A DNA stretch of 64,000 bases from Methylobacterium sp. B4. GTDB taxonomy: Bacteria > Pseudomonadota > Alphaproteobacteria > Rhizobiales > Beijerinckiaceae. Position 1 is the first letter of the stretch, and each line of letters starts with the position of its first letter. The notes beneath the pieces are model-generated. The model did no database searches. It was not told the origin of the DNA and saw only the letters and a program-made list of their open reading frames with translations. Below, one piece after another: positions 53,654 through 63,300 of this stretch. The translations under genes and the position numbers were made by a program. The stretch lies in the NCBI RefSeq assembly GCF_003201865.1, contig NZ_QJJJ01000009.1, positions 62,001-126,000 of the forward strand, read 5' to 3'.

Positions 53654-54400
53654 CTACCGCTTCACCAATCCGATGTCGGCAGCGACCGACTTGAGCCAAT
53701 CGGGCTCGCGCTCCTTCCGCTCAGAGTAGCGGTCGACGAGGTGATCGGCCCGCCCGCGGGTCAGCAGGGTGAACTTCACCAGCTCCTCGCAGACGTCCAC
53801 AACCCGGTCGTAGAGTGGGCCCGGCCTCATGCGGCCTGCCTCGTCGAACTCCTTGTAAGCCATCGGCACTGAGGACTGGTTCGGGATGGTGAACATCCGC
53901 ATCCAGCGCCCGAGGATGCGCAGGCTGTTCACGGCGTTGAAGCTCTGCGATCCGCCGGAGACCTGCATCACCGCGAGCGTGCGTCCCTGCGTCGGGCGCA
54001 CCGAGCCCTCGCTCAGCGGCAGCCAGTCGACCTGGGCCTTCATCACGCCGGTCAGGTTACCGTGCCGCTCGGGGCTGATCCAGACCTGCCCTTCCGACCA
54101 GATCGAGAGCTGCCGGAGTTCCTGCACCTTCGGATGATCGGCGGTGCTGTCGTCCGGTAGCGGCAGTCCGTCCGCGTGGAAGATGCGGACCTCGCCGCCC
54201 ATCGCCTCCAGCAACCGCGCCGCCTCGTAGGCCAGGAAGCGGCTGAACGACCGCTCCCGGAGCGACCCGTAGAGGACGAGGAACCGAGGCGCATGGTCGA
54301 GCGGCGTCGGCGCCGCCATCCGCTCCTCGGACGGCACCTCGAAATGCGCCTCGGAGAGGTTCGGCATCCCGTCGGCGAACGGCTGCTGGGGCTTGTCCAA
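53654..54400 (-). CDS. arsH: ArsH, NADPH-dependent FMN reductase of arsenic operons
   Basis: 248 residues from a TTG at 54400, supported by AGAGGAAAG upstream; an ATG at 54367 is the alternative. ArsH is a flavodoxin-like FMN protein that oxidises trivalent organoarsenicals and helps against oxidative stress. The FMN-binding loop ([13 protein letters not shown]) and the conserved [29 protein letters not shown] region and [12 protein letters not shown] are present. It is divergent from arsR and shares the control region with it. Confidence 0.93.
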   Translation of the reverse strand: MDKPQQPFADGMPNLSEAHFEVPSEERMAAPTPLDHAPRFLVLYGSLRERSFSRFLAYEAARLLEAMGGEVRIFHADGLPLPDDSTADHPKVQELRQLSIWSEGQVWISPERHGNLTGVMKAQVDWLPLSEGSVRPTQGRTLAVMQVSGGSQSFNAVNSLRILGRWMRMFTIPNQSSVPMAYKEFDEAGRMRPGPLYDRVVDVCEELVKFTLLTRGRADHLVDRYSERKEREPDWLKSVAADIGLVKR

Positions 54401-54421
54401 GGCGGTTCTTTCCTCTACGTT

Positions 54422-54435
54422 TCAACGAAAGTTGA
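54422..54435. promoter_or_regulatory. ArsR-type operator
   Basis: The dyad tcaacgaaagttga (TCAA-N6-TTGA) lies between the arsH and arsR starts, 16 bases before the arsR ATG. ArsR proteins bind imperfect dyads of the form ATCAA-N6-TTGAT, so one site could repress both genes. Confidence 0.75.
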
Positions 54436-54450
54436 TATGTAGGTCATTCG

Positions 54451-54810
54451 ATGGACGAACGGCAAGCCCTCGCCGCCTTCGCCGCCCTCGGCCAGGAGCA
54501 CCGGCTCCGGGTCGTGCGCGCCCTGGTCACCGCCGGCCCGGACGGGCTCGCCGCCGGCGTCCTCGCCGAGACGGTGAACGTCGCCGGCAACAACCTGTCC
54601 TTCCACCTGAAGGAGCTCTCCCACGCCGGGCTGATCACATCCCGGCGCGAGGGCAAGTCGGTCATCTACAGCGCCGCCTATGGCGGCCTGTCCGACCTGC
54701 TCGCCTTCCTGATGCGCGACTGCTGCCAGGGCCGACCCGAGGTCTGCGGCTCCGTCGTTGCGGCCCTGTCCGCCTGTGATTGCCCCGCGGGAGACACCGC
54801 CCATGCCTGA
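54451..54810 (+). CDS. arsR: ArsR arsenic-responsive repressor
   Basis: 119 residues with a winged helix (residues 8-85: NVAGNNLSFHLKELSHAGLI as recognition helix, then the wing REGKSVIYS). The arsenite site is not the classical ELCVCDL in the DNA-binding helix. It lies at the C-terminal side instead, with Cys91, Cys92 and Cys99 in DCCQGRPEVCG, as in the Acidithiobacillus-type ArsR. Arsenite binding there should release the operator. It is first in the arsR-arsC-acr3-MFS operon. Confidence 0.93.
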   Translation: MDERQALAAFAALGQEHRLRVVRALVTAGPDGLAAGVLAETVNVAGNNLSFHLKELSHAGLITSRREGKSVIYSAAYGGLSDLLAFLMRDCCQGRPEVCGSVVAALSACDCPAGDTAHA

Positions 54811-55240
54811 GGCGTTCGACGTCGTCGTCTACCACAACCCCGCCTGCGGGACCTCGCGGAACACGTTGGCGATGATCCGCAACGCCGGCGTCGAGCCGCA
54901 CGTGGTCGAGTACCTGAAAACCCCGCCCGCGCGGTTGCTGTTGGTGCAGCTCCTCGCCCGCGCCGGCCTCACGGTTCGGGACGCGCTGCGCGAGAAGGGC
55001 ACGCCCTACGCCGAGCTCGGCCTCGCCGACCCGGCGCTGACCGACGAGCAACTCCTCGACGCCGTCGAGGCTCACCCGGTCCTGCTCAACCGCCCGCTGG
55101 TCGTGAGCCCGAAGGGCGTGCGCCTGTGCCGGCCGTCCGAGGCGGTGCTTGACCTGTTGCCCGACCAGCAGGGCGAGTTCGTCAAGGAGGACGGCGAGCG
55201 CGTCGTCGACGAGCGCGGCCGTCGCGTCGCCACCGCCTGA
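54803..55240 (+). CDS. arsC: Arsenate reductase, glutaredoxin-coupled
   Basis: 145 residues from ATG 54803, which overlaps the arsR end by eight bases. The enzyme reduces arsenate to arsenite using glutathione and glutaredoxin. The active Cys15 is in YHNPACGTSRNTL. LKTPPAR, DALREKGTPYAELGL and NRPLVVSPKGVRLCRP match the ArsC/Spx-like thioredoxin fold with the arsenate-binding arginines. Confidence 0.94.
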   Translation: MPEAFDVVVYHNPACGTSRNTLAMIRNAGVEPHVVEYLKTPPARLLLVQLLARAGLTVRDALREKGTPYAELGLADPALTDEQLLDAVEAHPVLLNRPLVVSPKGVRLCRPSEAVLDLLPDQQGEFVKEDGERVVDERGRRVATA

Positions 55241-55246
55241 GGCACC

Positions 55247-56314
55247 ATGAGCACCTTCGAACGCTACCTGACCCTCTGGGTCGCCCTCTGCATCGTGGCC
55301 GGCATCGCGCTCGGCCACGTCATGCCGGGTTTCTTCCACGCCGTCGGCGCAGCCGAGGTCGCCAAGGTGAACCTGCCGGTGGCGGTGCTGATCTGGCTCA
55401 TGGTCATCCCCATGCTGCTCAAGATCGACTTCGCCTCGCTGCGGCACGTCGGCCGGCACTGGCGCGGCATCGGCGTGACCCTGTTCATCAACTGGGCGGT
55501 GAAGCCCTTCTCGATGGCCGCGCTCGGCTGGCTGTTCATCGGCTACCTGTTCCGGCCCTACCTGCCCGCCGACCAGGCCGACAGCTACATCGCCGGGCTC
55601 ATCATCCTGGCGGCGGCGCCCTGCACCGCCATGGTGTTCGTTTGGTCGAACCTGACGAAGGGCGAGCCGCACTTCACCCTGAGCCAGGTGGCGCTCAACG
55701 ACACCATCATGGTGGTCGCCTTCGCGCCCATCGTCGGCCTGCTGCTCGGCCTCTCGGCCATCACGGTGCCCTGGGGCACGCTGGTGCTGTCGGTCGTGCT
55801 CTACATCGTCATCCCGGTGATCATCGCCCAGGTCGTGCGCCGCGCCCTCCTCGCCTCGGGCGGGCAGGCGGCGCTGGACCGGCTGCTCGCCCGGCTCGGC
55901 CCGGTCTCGCTGGCGGCGCTCCTGGCCACCCTGGTGCTGCTGTTCGGCTTCCAGGGCGAGCAGATCCTGGCGCAGCCCGCGGTCATCGGCCTGCTCGCGG
56001 TGCCGATCCTCATCCAGGTCTACCTGAACTCGGGGTTGGCCTACCTCCTGAACCGCGCCGCGGGCGAGCAGCACTGCGTCGCCGGCCCGTCGGCGCTGAT
56101 TGGCGCCTCGAACTTCTTCGAGCTGGCGGTCGCGGCAGCGATCAGCCTGTTCGGCTTCAACTCGGGCGCGGCGCTCGCCACCGTGGTCGGCGTGCTCATC
56201 GAGGTGCCGGTGATGCTCTCGGTCGTGTGGATCGTGAACCGCAGCCAAGGCTGGTACGAGCGCGGCGCGGCGGGCAAGGGAGCGGCCCTGAAGCCTGCCT
56301 CCCGTGAGATCTGA
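55247..56314 (+). CDS. acr3: Arsenite efflux permease, ACR3 family
   Basis: 355 residues with about ten transmembrane helices. ACR3 carriers export arsenite through the inner membrane using the proton gradient. The essential Cys126 of helix 4 lies in AAAPCTAMVFVWSN. Other conserved parts are VNLPVAVLIWLMVIPMLLKIDF-type helix 2 and GASNFFELAVAAAISLFG. It completes the arsenate-to-arsenite-to-export route with arsC. Confidence 0.94.
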   Translation: MSTFERYLTLWVALCIVAGIALGHVMPGFFHAVGAAEVAKVNLPVAVLIWLMVIPMLLKIDFASLRHVGRHWRGIGVTLFINWAVKPFSMAALGWLFIGYLFRPYLPADQADSYIAGLIILAAAPCTAMVFVWSNLTKGEPHFTLSQVALNDTIMVVAFAPIVGLLLGLSAITVPWGTLVLSVVLYIVIPVIIAQVVRRALLASGGQAALDRLLARLGPVSLAALLATLVLLFGFQGEQILAQPAVIGLLAVPILIQVYLNSGLAYLLNRAAGEQHCVAGPSALIGASNFFELAVAAAISLFGFNSGAALATVVGVLIEVPVMLSVVWIVNRSQGWYERGAAGKGAALKPASREI

Positions 56315-57506
56315 GGCCCGCGGCCGCCTCGCCGTCATCTCGGCCCTGGGCGTGGTGGAGATCCTCGCCTGGGGCTCGTCTTTCTACCTGCCGGCGGTGC
56401 TCGCCGGTCCCATCGCCGCCGACACCGGCTGGCCGCTGGCCTGGGTGGTCGGCGGCCTGTCCGTCGGGCTCCTGGTGGCGGCCATCGCCTCGCCCCGCGT
56501 GGGAATCGCCATCAACCGGCACGGGGGACGCCCGGTCCTGGCGCTGGCCGCCCTGCTGCTGGCGGCCGGCCACGTCGTGATCGGGCTGGCGCCGAACCTT
56601 CCGGCGTTCCTGGCGGGATGGCTGGTCATCGGGCTCGGCATGGGCTGCGGCCTGTACGATCCGGCCTTCGCGACCCTCGGACGTCTCTACGGGGCCGAGG
56701 CCCGCCCGGCCATCACCACGCTGACGCTGTGGGGCGGCTTCGCCAGCACCGTCTGCTGGCCGCTCTCGGCCTTACTGGTCGAGCAGGTGGGCTGGCGTCT
56801 CGCCTGCCTCGCCTATGCCGGGCTGCACGTCGCCGTGACCCTGCCGCTCGTGCTCGTCATGATCCCGGCGGCGGCGGCCCTGGCGTGCGACCGGGACGGG
56901 GGCCGGCGAGAGGACGGGCCGCTCACCTCCCGCGAGCGTCGGGCCTTCCTGCTGATGGCTGGTGTCCTGATCCTAGGCGGCACCGTGATGGCGCTGGTCT
57001 CCGTCCACCTGATCGCGCTGCTGCAGGCCCGCGGCGTGGCACTCGCCGCCGCGGTGTCCTACGGCGCCCTGATCGGGCCGGCCCAGGTCGGCGCCCGCAT
57101 CGTCGAGATGGCTGCGAAGGGGCGGCACCACCCGCTCTGGACGCTGACCGCGGCCATGGTGCTGGTGGCAGCCGGCCTGGCGGTCCTCGCGGCCGGCGTG
57201 CCGGCGGTCGGCGTCGCCCTGGTGCTCTACGGGGCCGGCAACGGGATCTACTCCATCGCCCGGGGCACGGTGCCGCTCGCCCTGTTTGGCCCGGTCCGCT
57301 ACCCGGTGCTCGTCGGACGCTTGGCGCGGCCGGGCTTGATCGCGCAGGCCGTGGCACCCTCCCTCGGCGCGGTGGCGCTCACTTACGGCGGCGCCGACGC
57401 GGCCTACGGCCTGCTGGTGGCGCTCGCGCTGGCGAACCTCGGCCTGGCGATAGCCTTGTGGGGGGCGCGGCCGGACGTCGTCGAGGGAAGCGGCGCCGTT
57501 CGCTGA
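56304..57506 (+). CDS. MFS transporter of the arsenic operon, possibly ArsK-like
   Basis: 400 residues from GTG 56304, overlapping acr3 by 11 bases. Twelve hydrophobic helices in two halves with a central charged loop (about residues 190-210) mark a major facilitator. The N-terminus (ALGVVEILAWGSSFYLPAVLAGPIA pattern) is common in MFS proteins of arsenic clusters, some of which (ArsK) export arsenite or antimonite. Substrate is inferred from position only. Last gene of the ars operon. Confidence 0.82.
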   Translation: MRSEARGRLAVISALGVVEILAWGSSFYLPAVLAGPIAADTGWPLAWVVGGLSVGLLVAAIASPRVGIAINRHGGRPVLALAALLLAAGHVVIGLAPNLPAFLAGWLVIGLGMGCGLYDPAFATLGRLYGAEARPAITTLTLWGGFASTVCWPLSALLVEQVGWRLACLAYAGLHVAVTLPLVLVMIPAAAALACDRDGGRREDGPLTSRERRAFLLMAGVLILGGTVMALVSVHLIALLQARGVALAAAVSYGALIGPAQVGARIVEMAAKGRHHPLWTLTAAMVLVAAGLAVLAAGVPAVGVALVLYGAGNGIYSIARGTVPLALFGPVRYPVLVGRLARPGLIAQAVAPSLGAVALTYGGADAAYGLLVALALANLGLAIALWGARPDVVEGSGAVR

Positions 57507-57588
57507 ACGGAGGCTGCGCGCAGGCTTCAGAACCGGTTCAACGCGACTTGCCCAGTCTGGAGACATCTCAACCGAGGAGGGTCCTCCC

Positions 57589-57819
57589 ATGAAGCTTCGC
57601 ATCGCAGGTCTGGTTGCGGCTGCCCTGGTGCTGCTCCCCGGCGCCGCCTCCGCGCAGTGGTACGAGCGCGGGCCGCGCCATCATCACCATCACCACTGGG
57701 ATCACCATCATCACCATGGCTACGGTTACCGCCACGGCTACGAGCGTCACCACCATCACGGCTACGATCGCCCCGTCCACTTCGACCGGGGCCACCACCA
57801 TCACCATCACGGATACTGA
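57589..57819 (+). CDS. Exported His-rich peptide, probable metal binder
   Basis: 76 residues from ATG 57589 after CGAGGAGGG. Residues 1-22 are a signal peptide (cut after GAASA). The mature 54 residues contain 23 His in runs of six, five, four and six, broken by Gly/Tyr/Arg/Asp. Such chains bind Ni, Cu, Zn or Co strongly, so it may buffer metal in the periplasm. It lies between the arsenic operon and the copper operon. The ribosome site can pair with CTCC just before the ATG, which may limit translation. Confidence 0.85.
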   Translation: MKLRIAGLVAAALVLLPGAASAQWYERGPRHHHHHHWDHHHHHGYGYRHGYERHHHHGYDRPVHFDRGHHHHHHGY

Positions 57820-57832
57820 ACGCCGCTAAGAA

Positions 57833-57863
57833 CCGCCGGGATCGCCCGACACGGTCCCGGCGG
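57833..57863 (+). terminator. Hairpin after the His-rich gene
   Basis: A 9-bp stem (ccgccggga / tcccggcgg) with a 13-base loop begins 14 bases after the stop and is followed by CGATTTG. Probable terminator separating the His-rich gene from the copper operon. Confidence 0.6.
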
Positions 57864-57873
57864 CGATTTGCCC

Positions 57874-57902
57874 TTGACCTCCCCACGGTAGGAAGACTTA
57901 AC
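57874..57902 (+). promoter_or_regulatory. Promoter candidate for the copper operon
   Basis: TTGACC at 57874-57879 and CTTAAC at 57897-57902 are 17 bases apart (18 if the -10 is read as TTAACC). The spacer holds an imperfect dyad (ctcccc ... ggaag), as at MerR/CueR-type metal promoters. No MerR-type regulator gene is visible in the window. Confidence 0.35.
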
Positions 57903-57953
57903 CCGACGTCCATCGACCTTCCGAACGACCCGAAAAACTGGCATCGTCGATTC

Positions 57954-58355
57954 GTGACGTTCAGGCTCGCCCTCCGGCGGCTGCTCCCGCTTCTGGCGGT
58001 TCTCAGCCTCGCCCTGACGCCGGTGACCGCTTCCGCGGCCGCCGCGGGTATGCACGCGTCCATGACGGCGCAGGCGCACGGCCCGACGCCCGCTATGGAC
58101 CACGGCGCCATGGACATGGCCGGCATGGACATGGACGACATGCCCTGCTGCCCGCCCGAGAAGGCGGAGAAGCCGGATTGCGCCAAGGCCGGCTGCCCGT
58201 TGCTGGCGCTCTGCCTCGCCCACGTCGCGTCCGTCCTGCCAACCTCGGTCCCAGTCCCGGCCCCGGTCGCCACGCGCATGAGCCGGGCCTGGCCCGACGC
58301 GGCCTCCTTCGCCAGCCTGCACGGGTCCCCGCTACCCGAGCCTCCCCGAGCCTGA
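57954..58355 (+). CDS. Exported Met/His/Cys-rich protein of copper operon
   Basis: About 133 residues from GTG 57954. A signal peptide (VLSLALTPVTASA) is followed by MDHGAMDMAGMDMDDMPCC and a Cys-rich stretch (CCPPEKAEKPDCAKAGCPLLALC). Met, His and Cys at this density bind Cu(I)/Ag(I). A short hydrophobic segment follows, so it may stay near the membrane. It precedes the FixH-like gene and CusBA. A specific family is not certain. Confidence 0.7.
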   Translation: MTFRLALRRLLPLLAVLSLALTPVTASAAAAGMHASMTAQAHGPTPAMDHGAMDMAGMDMDDMPCCPPEKAEKPDCAKAGCPLLALCLAHVASVLPTSVPVPAPVATRMSRAWPDAASFASLHGSPLPEPPRA

Positions 58356-58437
58356 ACCCGATGCCGCCGGCGCTGGCGCCGGCACGGTGACGCGCGCCTG
58401 CACGTCGCCTTCCATTGCGTTCAGGAGACAGACACCC

Positions 58438-58848
58438 GTGACCGAAAACCCCTTCGCGCGCGCCGTGCCGGCCGCGCTGCTCGCCGCCGCCCTGTCGGTG
58501 TCGGCGATGACCGTCCCCGCCCTGGCGGACATCAAGGACTACCGCTTCGAACTCGTGCAGCAGGAGGCGAAGGTCGGCGAGGCCGTCATCGCCGTCCGGC
58601 TCGTCGACCGGCGGAGCGGCAAGCCGGTGACCGACGCGGTGGTCTTCGCTAAGCGCCTCGACATGGCCCCCGACGCCATGGAGGAGATGGCAACCAAGGT
58701 CGAGCAGGTCCCCTCGACCGAGCCCGGCGTCTACCGCTTCAAGGCCAAGCTCTCGATGCAGGGCCGCTGGCGCCTGTCGCTGGCCGCCAAGGTCCAGGGC
58801 GAGACCGGCACGGTCGAGGATAAGCTGGTCCTTCAGGCCGCGAAATGA
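58438..58848 (+). CDS. FixH-like / YtkA-like exported protein
   Basis: 136 residues from GTG 58438 with AGGAGA upstream. The signal peptide ends near VPALA. The mature part is an immunoglobulin-like beta domain (YRFELVQQEAKVGEAVIAVRLVD, ... GVYRFKAKLSMQGRWRLSLAA) of the FixH/YtkA group often found before CusB-type adaptors, where it may chaperone metal. The stop overlaps the CusB start (ATGA). Confidence 0.78.
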   Translation: MTENPFARAVPAALLAAALSVSAMTVPALADIKDYRFELVQQEAKVGEAVIAVRLVDRRSGKPVTDAVVFAKRLDMAPDAMEEMATKVEQVPSTEPGVYRFKAKLSMQGRWRLSLAAKVQGETGTVEDKLVLQAAK

Positions 58849-60383
58849 TCCGCCCGGCATGGTTCGCCGGCACCCTCGCCGCGCTCGCGGCGGGGGGCCT
58901 CGGCTATTGGGCCGGACGGCAGGATGGCTCCGTCCCGGCGCTCGTCGAACGGGCGAGGTCCGAGTACGTGCCGGCGCTGGTCGAGCGGGCCCGGCACGGC
59001 GTCACCAGCCTGCTGCCCGCCGCGCAGGCGCCGGCCCCGTCCAAGCCCGCGTCCGGACCGGTGGTCTACTACCAGGACCCGGACGGGAAGCCGGTCTACT
59101 CGGCATCCCTGATGATTACGGAGGACGGGCGCGTGTTCCGGGCCGTCCGGGCGAGCGAGGACGTCAGCTTCGACGGCCCCGACGTGGGCAAGGCCATGCC
59201 CGCCGACATGTCCAAGCATGAATTGGCCGGGCTCGGCATGTCGCAGGGCGGGATAACCAAGCCCGCCGGGGGGGCCCTCAAGGTCCTCTACTACCGCAAC
59301 CCGATGGGGCTGCCCGACACCTCGCCGGTGCCGAAGAAGGACTCGATGGGGATGGACTACATCCCCGTCTACGCGGGCGAGGACGAGGGCGGGAACGTCG
59401 TGACCGTCTCGCCCGGCAAGGTCCAGCGCACCGGTGTGCGGACCGAGACCGTCGACCGGCGGGTTGTGGCGCAGCCGGTGCGCGTGCCCGGCACGGTCGC
59501 CCTCGACGAGCGGCGCATCACCGTCATCGCGACCCGGTCCGACGCCTACGTCGACCACGTCGAGAACGTCACGACCGGCGACCGCGTCCGCAAGGGCCAG
59601 GCGCTGGTCCACGTCTACTCGCCCGAGATCAACGCCGCCGCTGCCCAGCTCATCGCGAACCCGGGCTTCGACGGGGCGCGCCGCAGGCTCCAGAACCTGA
59701 ACGTCTCCGAGGCCGTCATCGACGAGATGGAGCGTACCCGGAAGGTGCCGATGGCCATCACGTGGGCCTCGCCCCGGGACGGCCTCGTCCTGCAGCGGAC
59801 CGCCATCGAGGGCATGAAGGCAGCGGCCGGCGACACCCTGTTCCGGATCGGCGACATCTCGACGATGTGGGTGCTGGCCGACGTGCCCGAGCGCGACCTC
59901 GCCGGGGTGCGCGTGGGACAGGCCGTGACCGTGCGCCTGCGCTCGACCCCGGGCCGGACCTTCTCCGGCAAGGTGGCGGTCGTCTACCCGCAGGTGAACC
60001 CGGAGACCCGGGCGACGCGGGTGCGCATCGAGCTGCCGAACCCGGACGGCGCGCTGCTGCCCGACATGTACGCCGACGTCGAGATCGCGACCGGCGACGC
60101 CGAGCCGGTGGTGGCGGTCCCGGACGACGCGGTCATCGACACCGGCGCGCGCCAGGTCGTGCTCCTCGACCGCGGCGAGGGCCGGTTCGAGCCGCGGGCG
60201 GTGAAGGTCGGCGTCCGCGGCGGCGGCTACACCGAGATCCGCGACGGCATCGCGGCCGGCGACCGGGTGGTCACGGCGGCGAACTTCCTGATCGATGCCG
60301 AGAGCAACCTGAAGGCCGCGCTCCAGTCCCTGGCCGCCCCGAAGGACGACCGGCAGGCCGCCAATGCGGGAGGCACGCCGTGA
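58845..60383 (+). CDS. cusB: RND efflux periplasmic adaptor, CusB type
   Basis: 512 residues from ATG 58845. A membrane-anchoring N-terminus is followed by a heavy-metal-binding domain at about 149-176 (YYRNPMGLP ... KKDSMGMDYIPVY; in many relatives YYCPMHP, so the Cys and His here are replaced). The membrane-fusion core follows: barrel-sandwich (VENVTTGDRVRKGQALVHVYSPE), helical hairpin and beta-barrel (GVRVGQAVTVRLRSTPGRTFSG). It links CusA to an outer-membrane channel and hands over Cu(I)/Ag(I). GTGA overlap couples it to cusA. Confidence 0.9.
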   Translation: MIRPAWFAGTLAALAAGGLGYWAGRQDGSVPALVERARSEYVPALVERARHGVTSLLPAAQAPAPSKPASGPVVYYQDPDGKPVYSASLMITEDGRVFRAVRASEDVSFDGPDVGKAMPADMSKHELAGLGMSQGGITKPAGGALKVLYYRNPMGLPDTSPVPKKDSMGMDYIPVYAGEDEGGNVVTVSPGKVQRTGVRTETVDRRVVAQPVRVPGTVALDERRITVIATRSDAYVDHVENVTTGDRVRKGQALVHVYSPEINAAAAQLIANPGFDGARRRLQNLNVSEAVIDEMERTRKVPMAITWASPRDGLVLQRTAIEGMKAAAGDTLFRIGDISTMWVLADVPERDLAGVRVGQAVTVRLRSTPGRTFSGKVAVVYPQVNPETRATRVRIELPNPDGALLPDMYADVEIATGDAEPVVAVPDDAVIDTGARQVVLLDRGEGRFEPRAVKVGVRGGGYTEIRDGIAAGDRVVTAANFLIDAESNLKAALQSLAAPKDDRQAANAGGTP

Positions 60384-63300
60384 TCGCGCGCCTCATCGGC
60401 TGGTCGGCCCGAAACCTCGTCCTGGTGCTGGTCGGAACGGTGTTCGCCGTCGCCGCCGGCGTGCTGGCGCTGCGAACCCTGCCGCTGGACGCCATCCCCG
60501 ACCTCTCGGACGTGCAGGCCATCGTCTACACCGAGTACCCCGGGCAAAGTCCGACGACCGTCGAGGACGTCGTCACCTTCCCCCTCACGACCGCCATGCT
60601 GACGGTTCCGAAGGCGAAGGTGGTACGCGGCTTCTCGTTCTTCGGGGTCTCGTTCGTCTACGTCATCTTCGAGGACGGGACCGACCCGTACTGGGCGCGC
60701 TCGCGCGTGCTGGAGTTTCTCAACGGCGCCGCGAGCCGCCTTCCGGCCGGCGTGACGCCGACGCTGGGCCCAGACGCAACCGGCGTCGGCTGGGTGTACC
60801 AGTACGTGGTGGTGGCGCGTGAGCGGACGCTCGCGGAGCTCCGGTCGCTGCAGGACTGGGTGGTCCGGTTCGGGGCCTCGCGCGCCGAGGGCGTGGCCGA
60901 GGTCGCGGGCGTCGGCGGCTTCGTGAAGCAGTACAACGTCGTCGTCGACCCGAACCGCCTGCGCGCGCAGGGCATCTCCCTGACCAAGCTCCGCGACGCC
61001 ATCCGGTCGAGCAACGCCGACGTCGGCGGGCGCACGGTCGAGCTCTCCGAGTTCGAGTTCATGGTGCGCGGGCGGGGCTACCTGAAGGGCGTCGGCGACA
61101 TCGAGAACATCGTCCTGAAGACCTCCGGCGGCACGCCGCTGCGGGTGCGGGACGTGGCCCGCGTCGAGCTCGGGCCGGACGAGCGGCGCGGCATCACCGA
61201 GATGAACGGCGAGGGCGAGGTCGCGGGCGGCATCGTCCTTCAGCGGTTCGGCGCCAACGCACTCAGCGTCATCGAGGGGGTCAAGGCGAAGCTGGCCGAG
61301 GTCGCGAAAAGCCTGCCGGCCGGCACGGAGATCCTGCCGGTCTACGACCGCTCCCAGCTCATCGACGCGGCCATCGACACCCTGCGGCACACGCTGGTCG
61401 AGGAGAGCGTCGTGGTCTCCCTGGTCTGCGTCGTCTTCCTGCTGCACGTGCGCAGCGCGCTGGTCGCCATCCTGATGCTGCCGGTCGGCATCCTGATGGC
61501 CTTCGCCGGCATGAAGGCGCTCGGAATCGGCGCCAACATCATGAGCCTGGGCGGCATCGCCATCGCGGTCGGCGCCATGGTCGACGCCGCCATCGTGATG
61601 ATCGAGAACGCCCACAAGCACCTGGAACGGGCGCCGCCGGGCAAGCCGCGGGTCGAGATCCTGGTCGAGGCCGCAGCGGAGGTCGGCCCCTCCCTGTTCT
61701 TCTCGCTCCTCGTCATAACGGTCTCCTTCCTGCCGATCTTCACCCTGGAAAGCCAGGAGGGACGGCTGTTCGGGCCGCTCGCCTACACCAAGACCTTCGC
61801 CATGGCGGCCGCCGCGCTCCTGTCGGTGACCCTGGTCCCGGCGCTCATGGTGCTGTTCGTGCGCGGGCGGATCGTCCCGGAGCACCGCAACCCGCTCAAC
61901 CGCCTGCTCATCTGGCTGTATCGGCCGCTCATCGCCGGCGTTCTGCGGGCGCGGGTGCTCACCATCCTGCTCGCCGTGGTCGTCCTGGCGGCGACCGTCT
62001 GGCCGGCCCGGCAGCTCGGTTCCGAGTTCATGCCCGACCTCGACGAGGGCAGTCTGCTCTACATGCCGACGACCCTCCCGGGGATCTCGGTGACCAAGGC
62101 CGGCGAGCTCCTGGCGACCCAGGACCGCATCATCAAGTCCTTCCCGGAGGTGGCCTCTGTCTACGGCAAGGCCGGCCGCGCCAACACGGCGACCGACCCG
62201 GCGCCGATGGAGATGTTCGAGACGGTCATCGCCCTGAAGCCCAAGGCGGAGTGGCGGCCGGGCGTGACGCTGGCGAGCCTCAAGGCGGAGATGGACGCCG
62301 CGCTCCAGTTCCCGGGCGTGTCGAATGCCTGGACGCAGCCGATCCGCGCCCGCATCGACATGCTCTCGACCGGCATCCGCACGCCCGTCGGCATCAAGGT
62401 GCTCGGCACGGACCTGAAGCAGATGGAGGGTGTCGCCCGCCAGGTCGAGGCGGTGGTCCGCAACGTGCCCGGAACGTCGAGCGCCTACGCCGAGCGTGTC
62501 ATCGGCGGCTACTTCCTCGACATCACTCCCGACCGCGAGGCGCTCGGGCGGTACGGCCTGATGGTCGGGGACGTGCAGGACGTCATCGCCACGGCGCTGG
62601 GAGGCCAGGCCGTGACGAACACGGTTGAGGGTCGCGAACGCTACACGGTGAACGTGCGCTACCCTCGCGGCTTCCGCTCGGACCCGCGGGCCATCGCCGA
62701 CGAGGTGCAGGTGCCGTTGCCGGCCGGCGGCACGGTGCCCCTGCGGGAGGTGGCCAAGGTCGAGCTGACCCGAGGCCCGACCTCGATCCGCACCGAGAAC
62801 GGGCAGCTCGCGGTCTACATCTTCGTCGACATCGCCGGCCGAGACCTCGGCGGCTACGTGGCCGAGGCACGTCAAGCCGTGGCAGACGAGGTCAAGCTGC
62901 CCCAGGGCACGACGCTCCAGTGGAGCGGGCAGTACGAGTACCTGGAGCGGGCGGAGGCGCGCCTGCAAATCGTGGTGCCGCTGACGCTGCTCGTCGTGTT
63001 CCTTCTCCTCTACCTGAACTTCCGGCGGCTGACCGAGACGCTCATCGTGATGCTCTCGCTGCCCTTCGCCGGGGTCGGCGGGGTGTGGCTGCTCTGGTGG
63101 ATGGGCTTCAACATGTCGGTCGCGGTGGCCGTCGGCTTCATCGCGCTCGCCGGCGTCGCGGCGGAGACCGGGGTGATCATGCTGGTCTACCTCGACCACG
63201 CCCTCGACGAGGTTCGGGCCGAGTGCGACCGCGAGGGCCGCCGGCTCACGCGCGCGGACCTGCGGCGGGCCATCATGGTCGGCGCGGTCGAGCGGGTGCG

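Noticed and set aside
57679..57813. Short repeated words resembling a CRISPR or satellite repeat
   Set aside because: They are CAC/CAT codons of the poly-His coding region, in frame with a signal-peptide gene.
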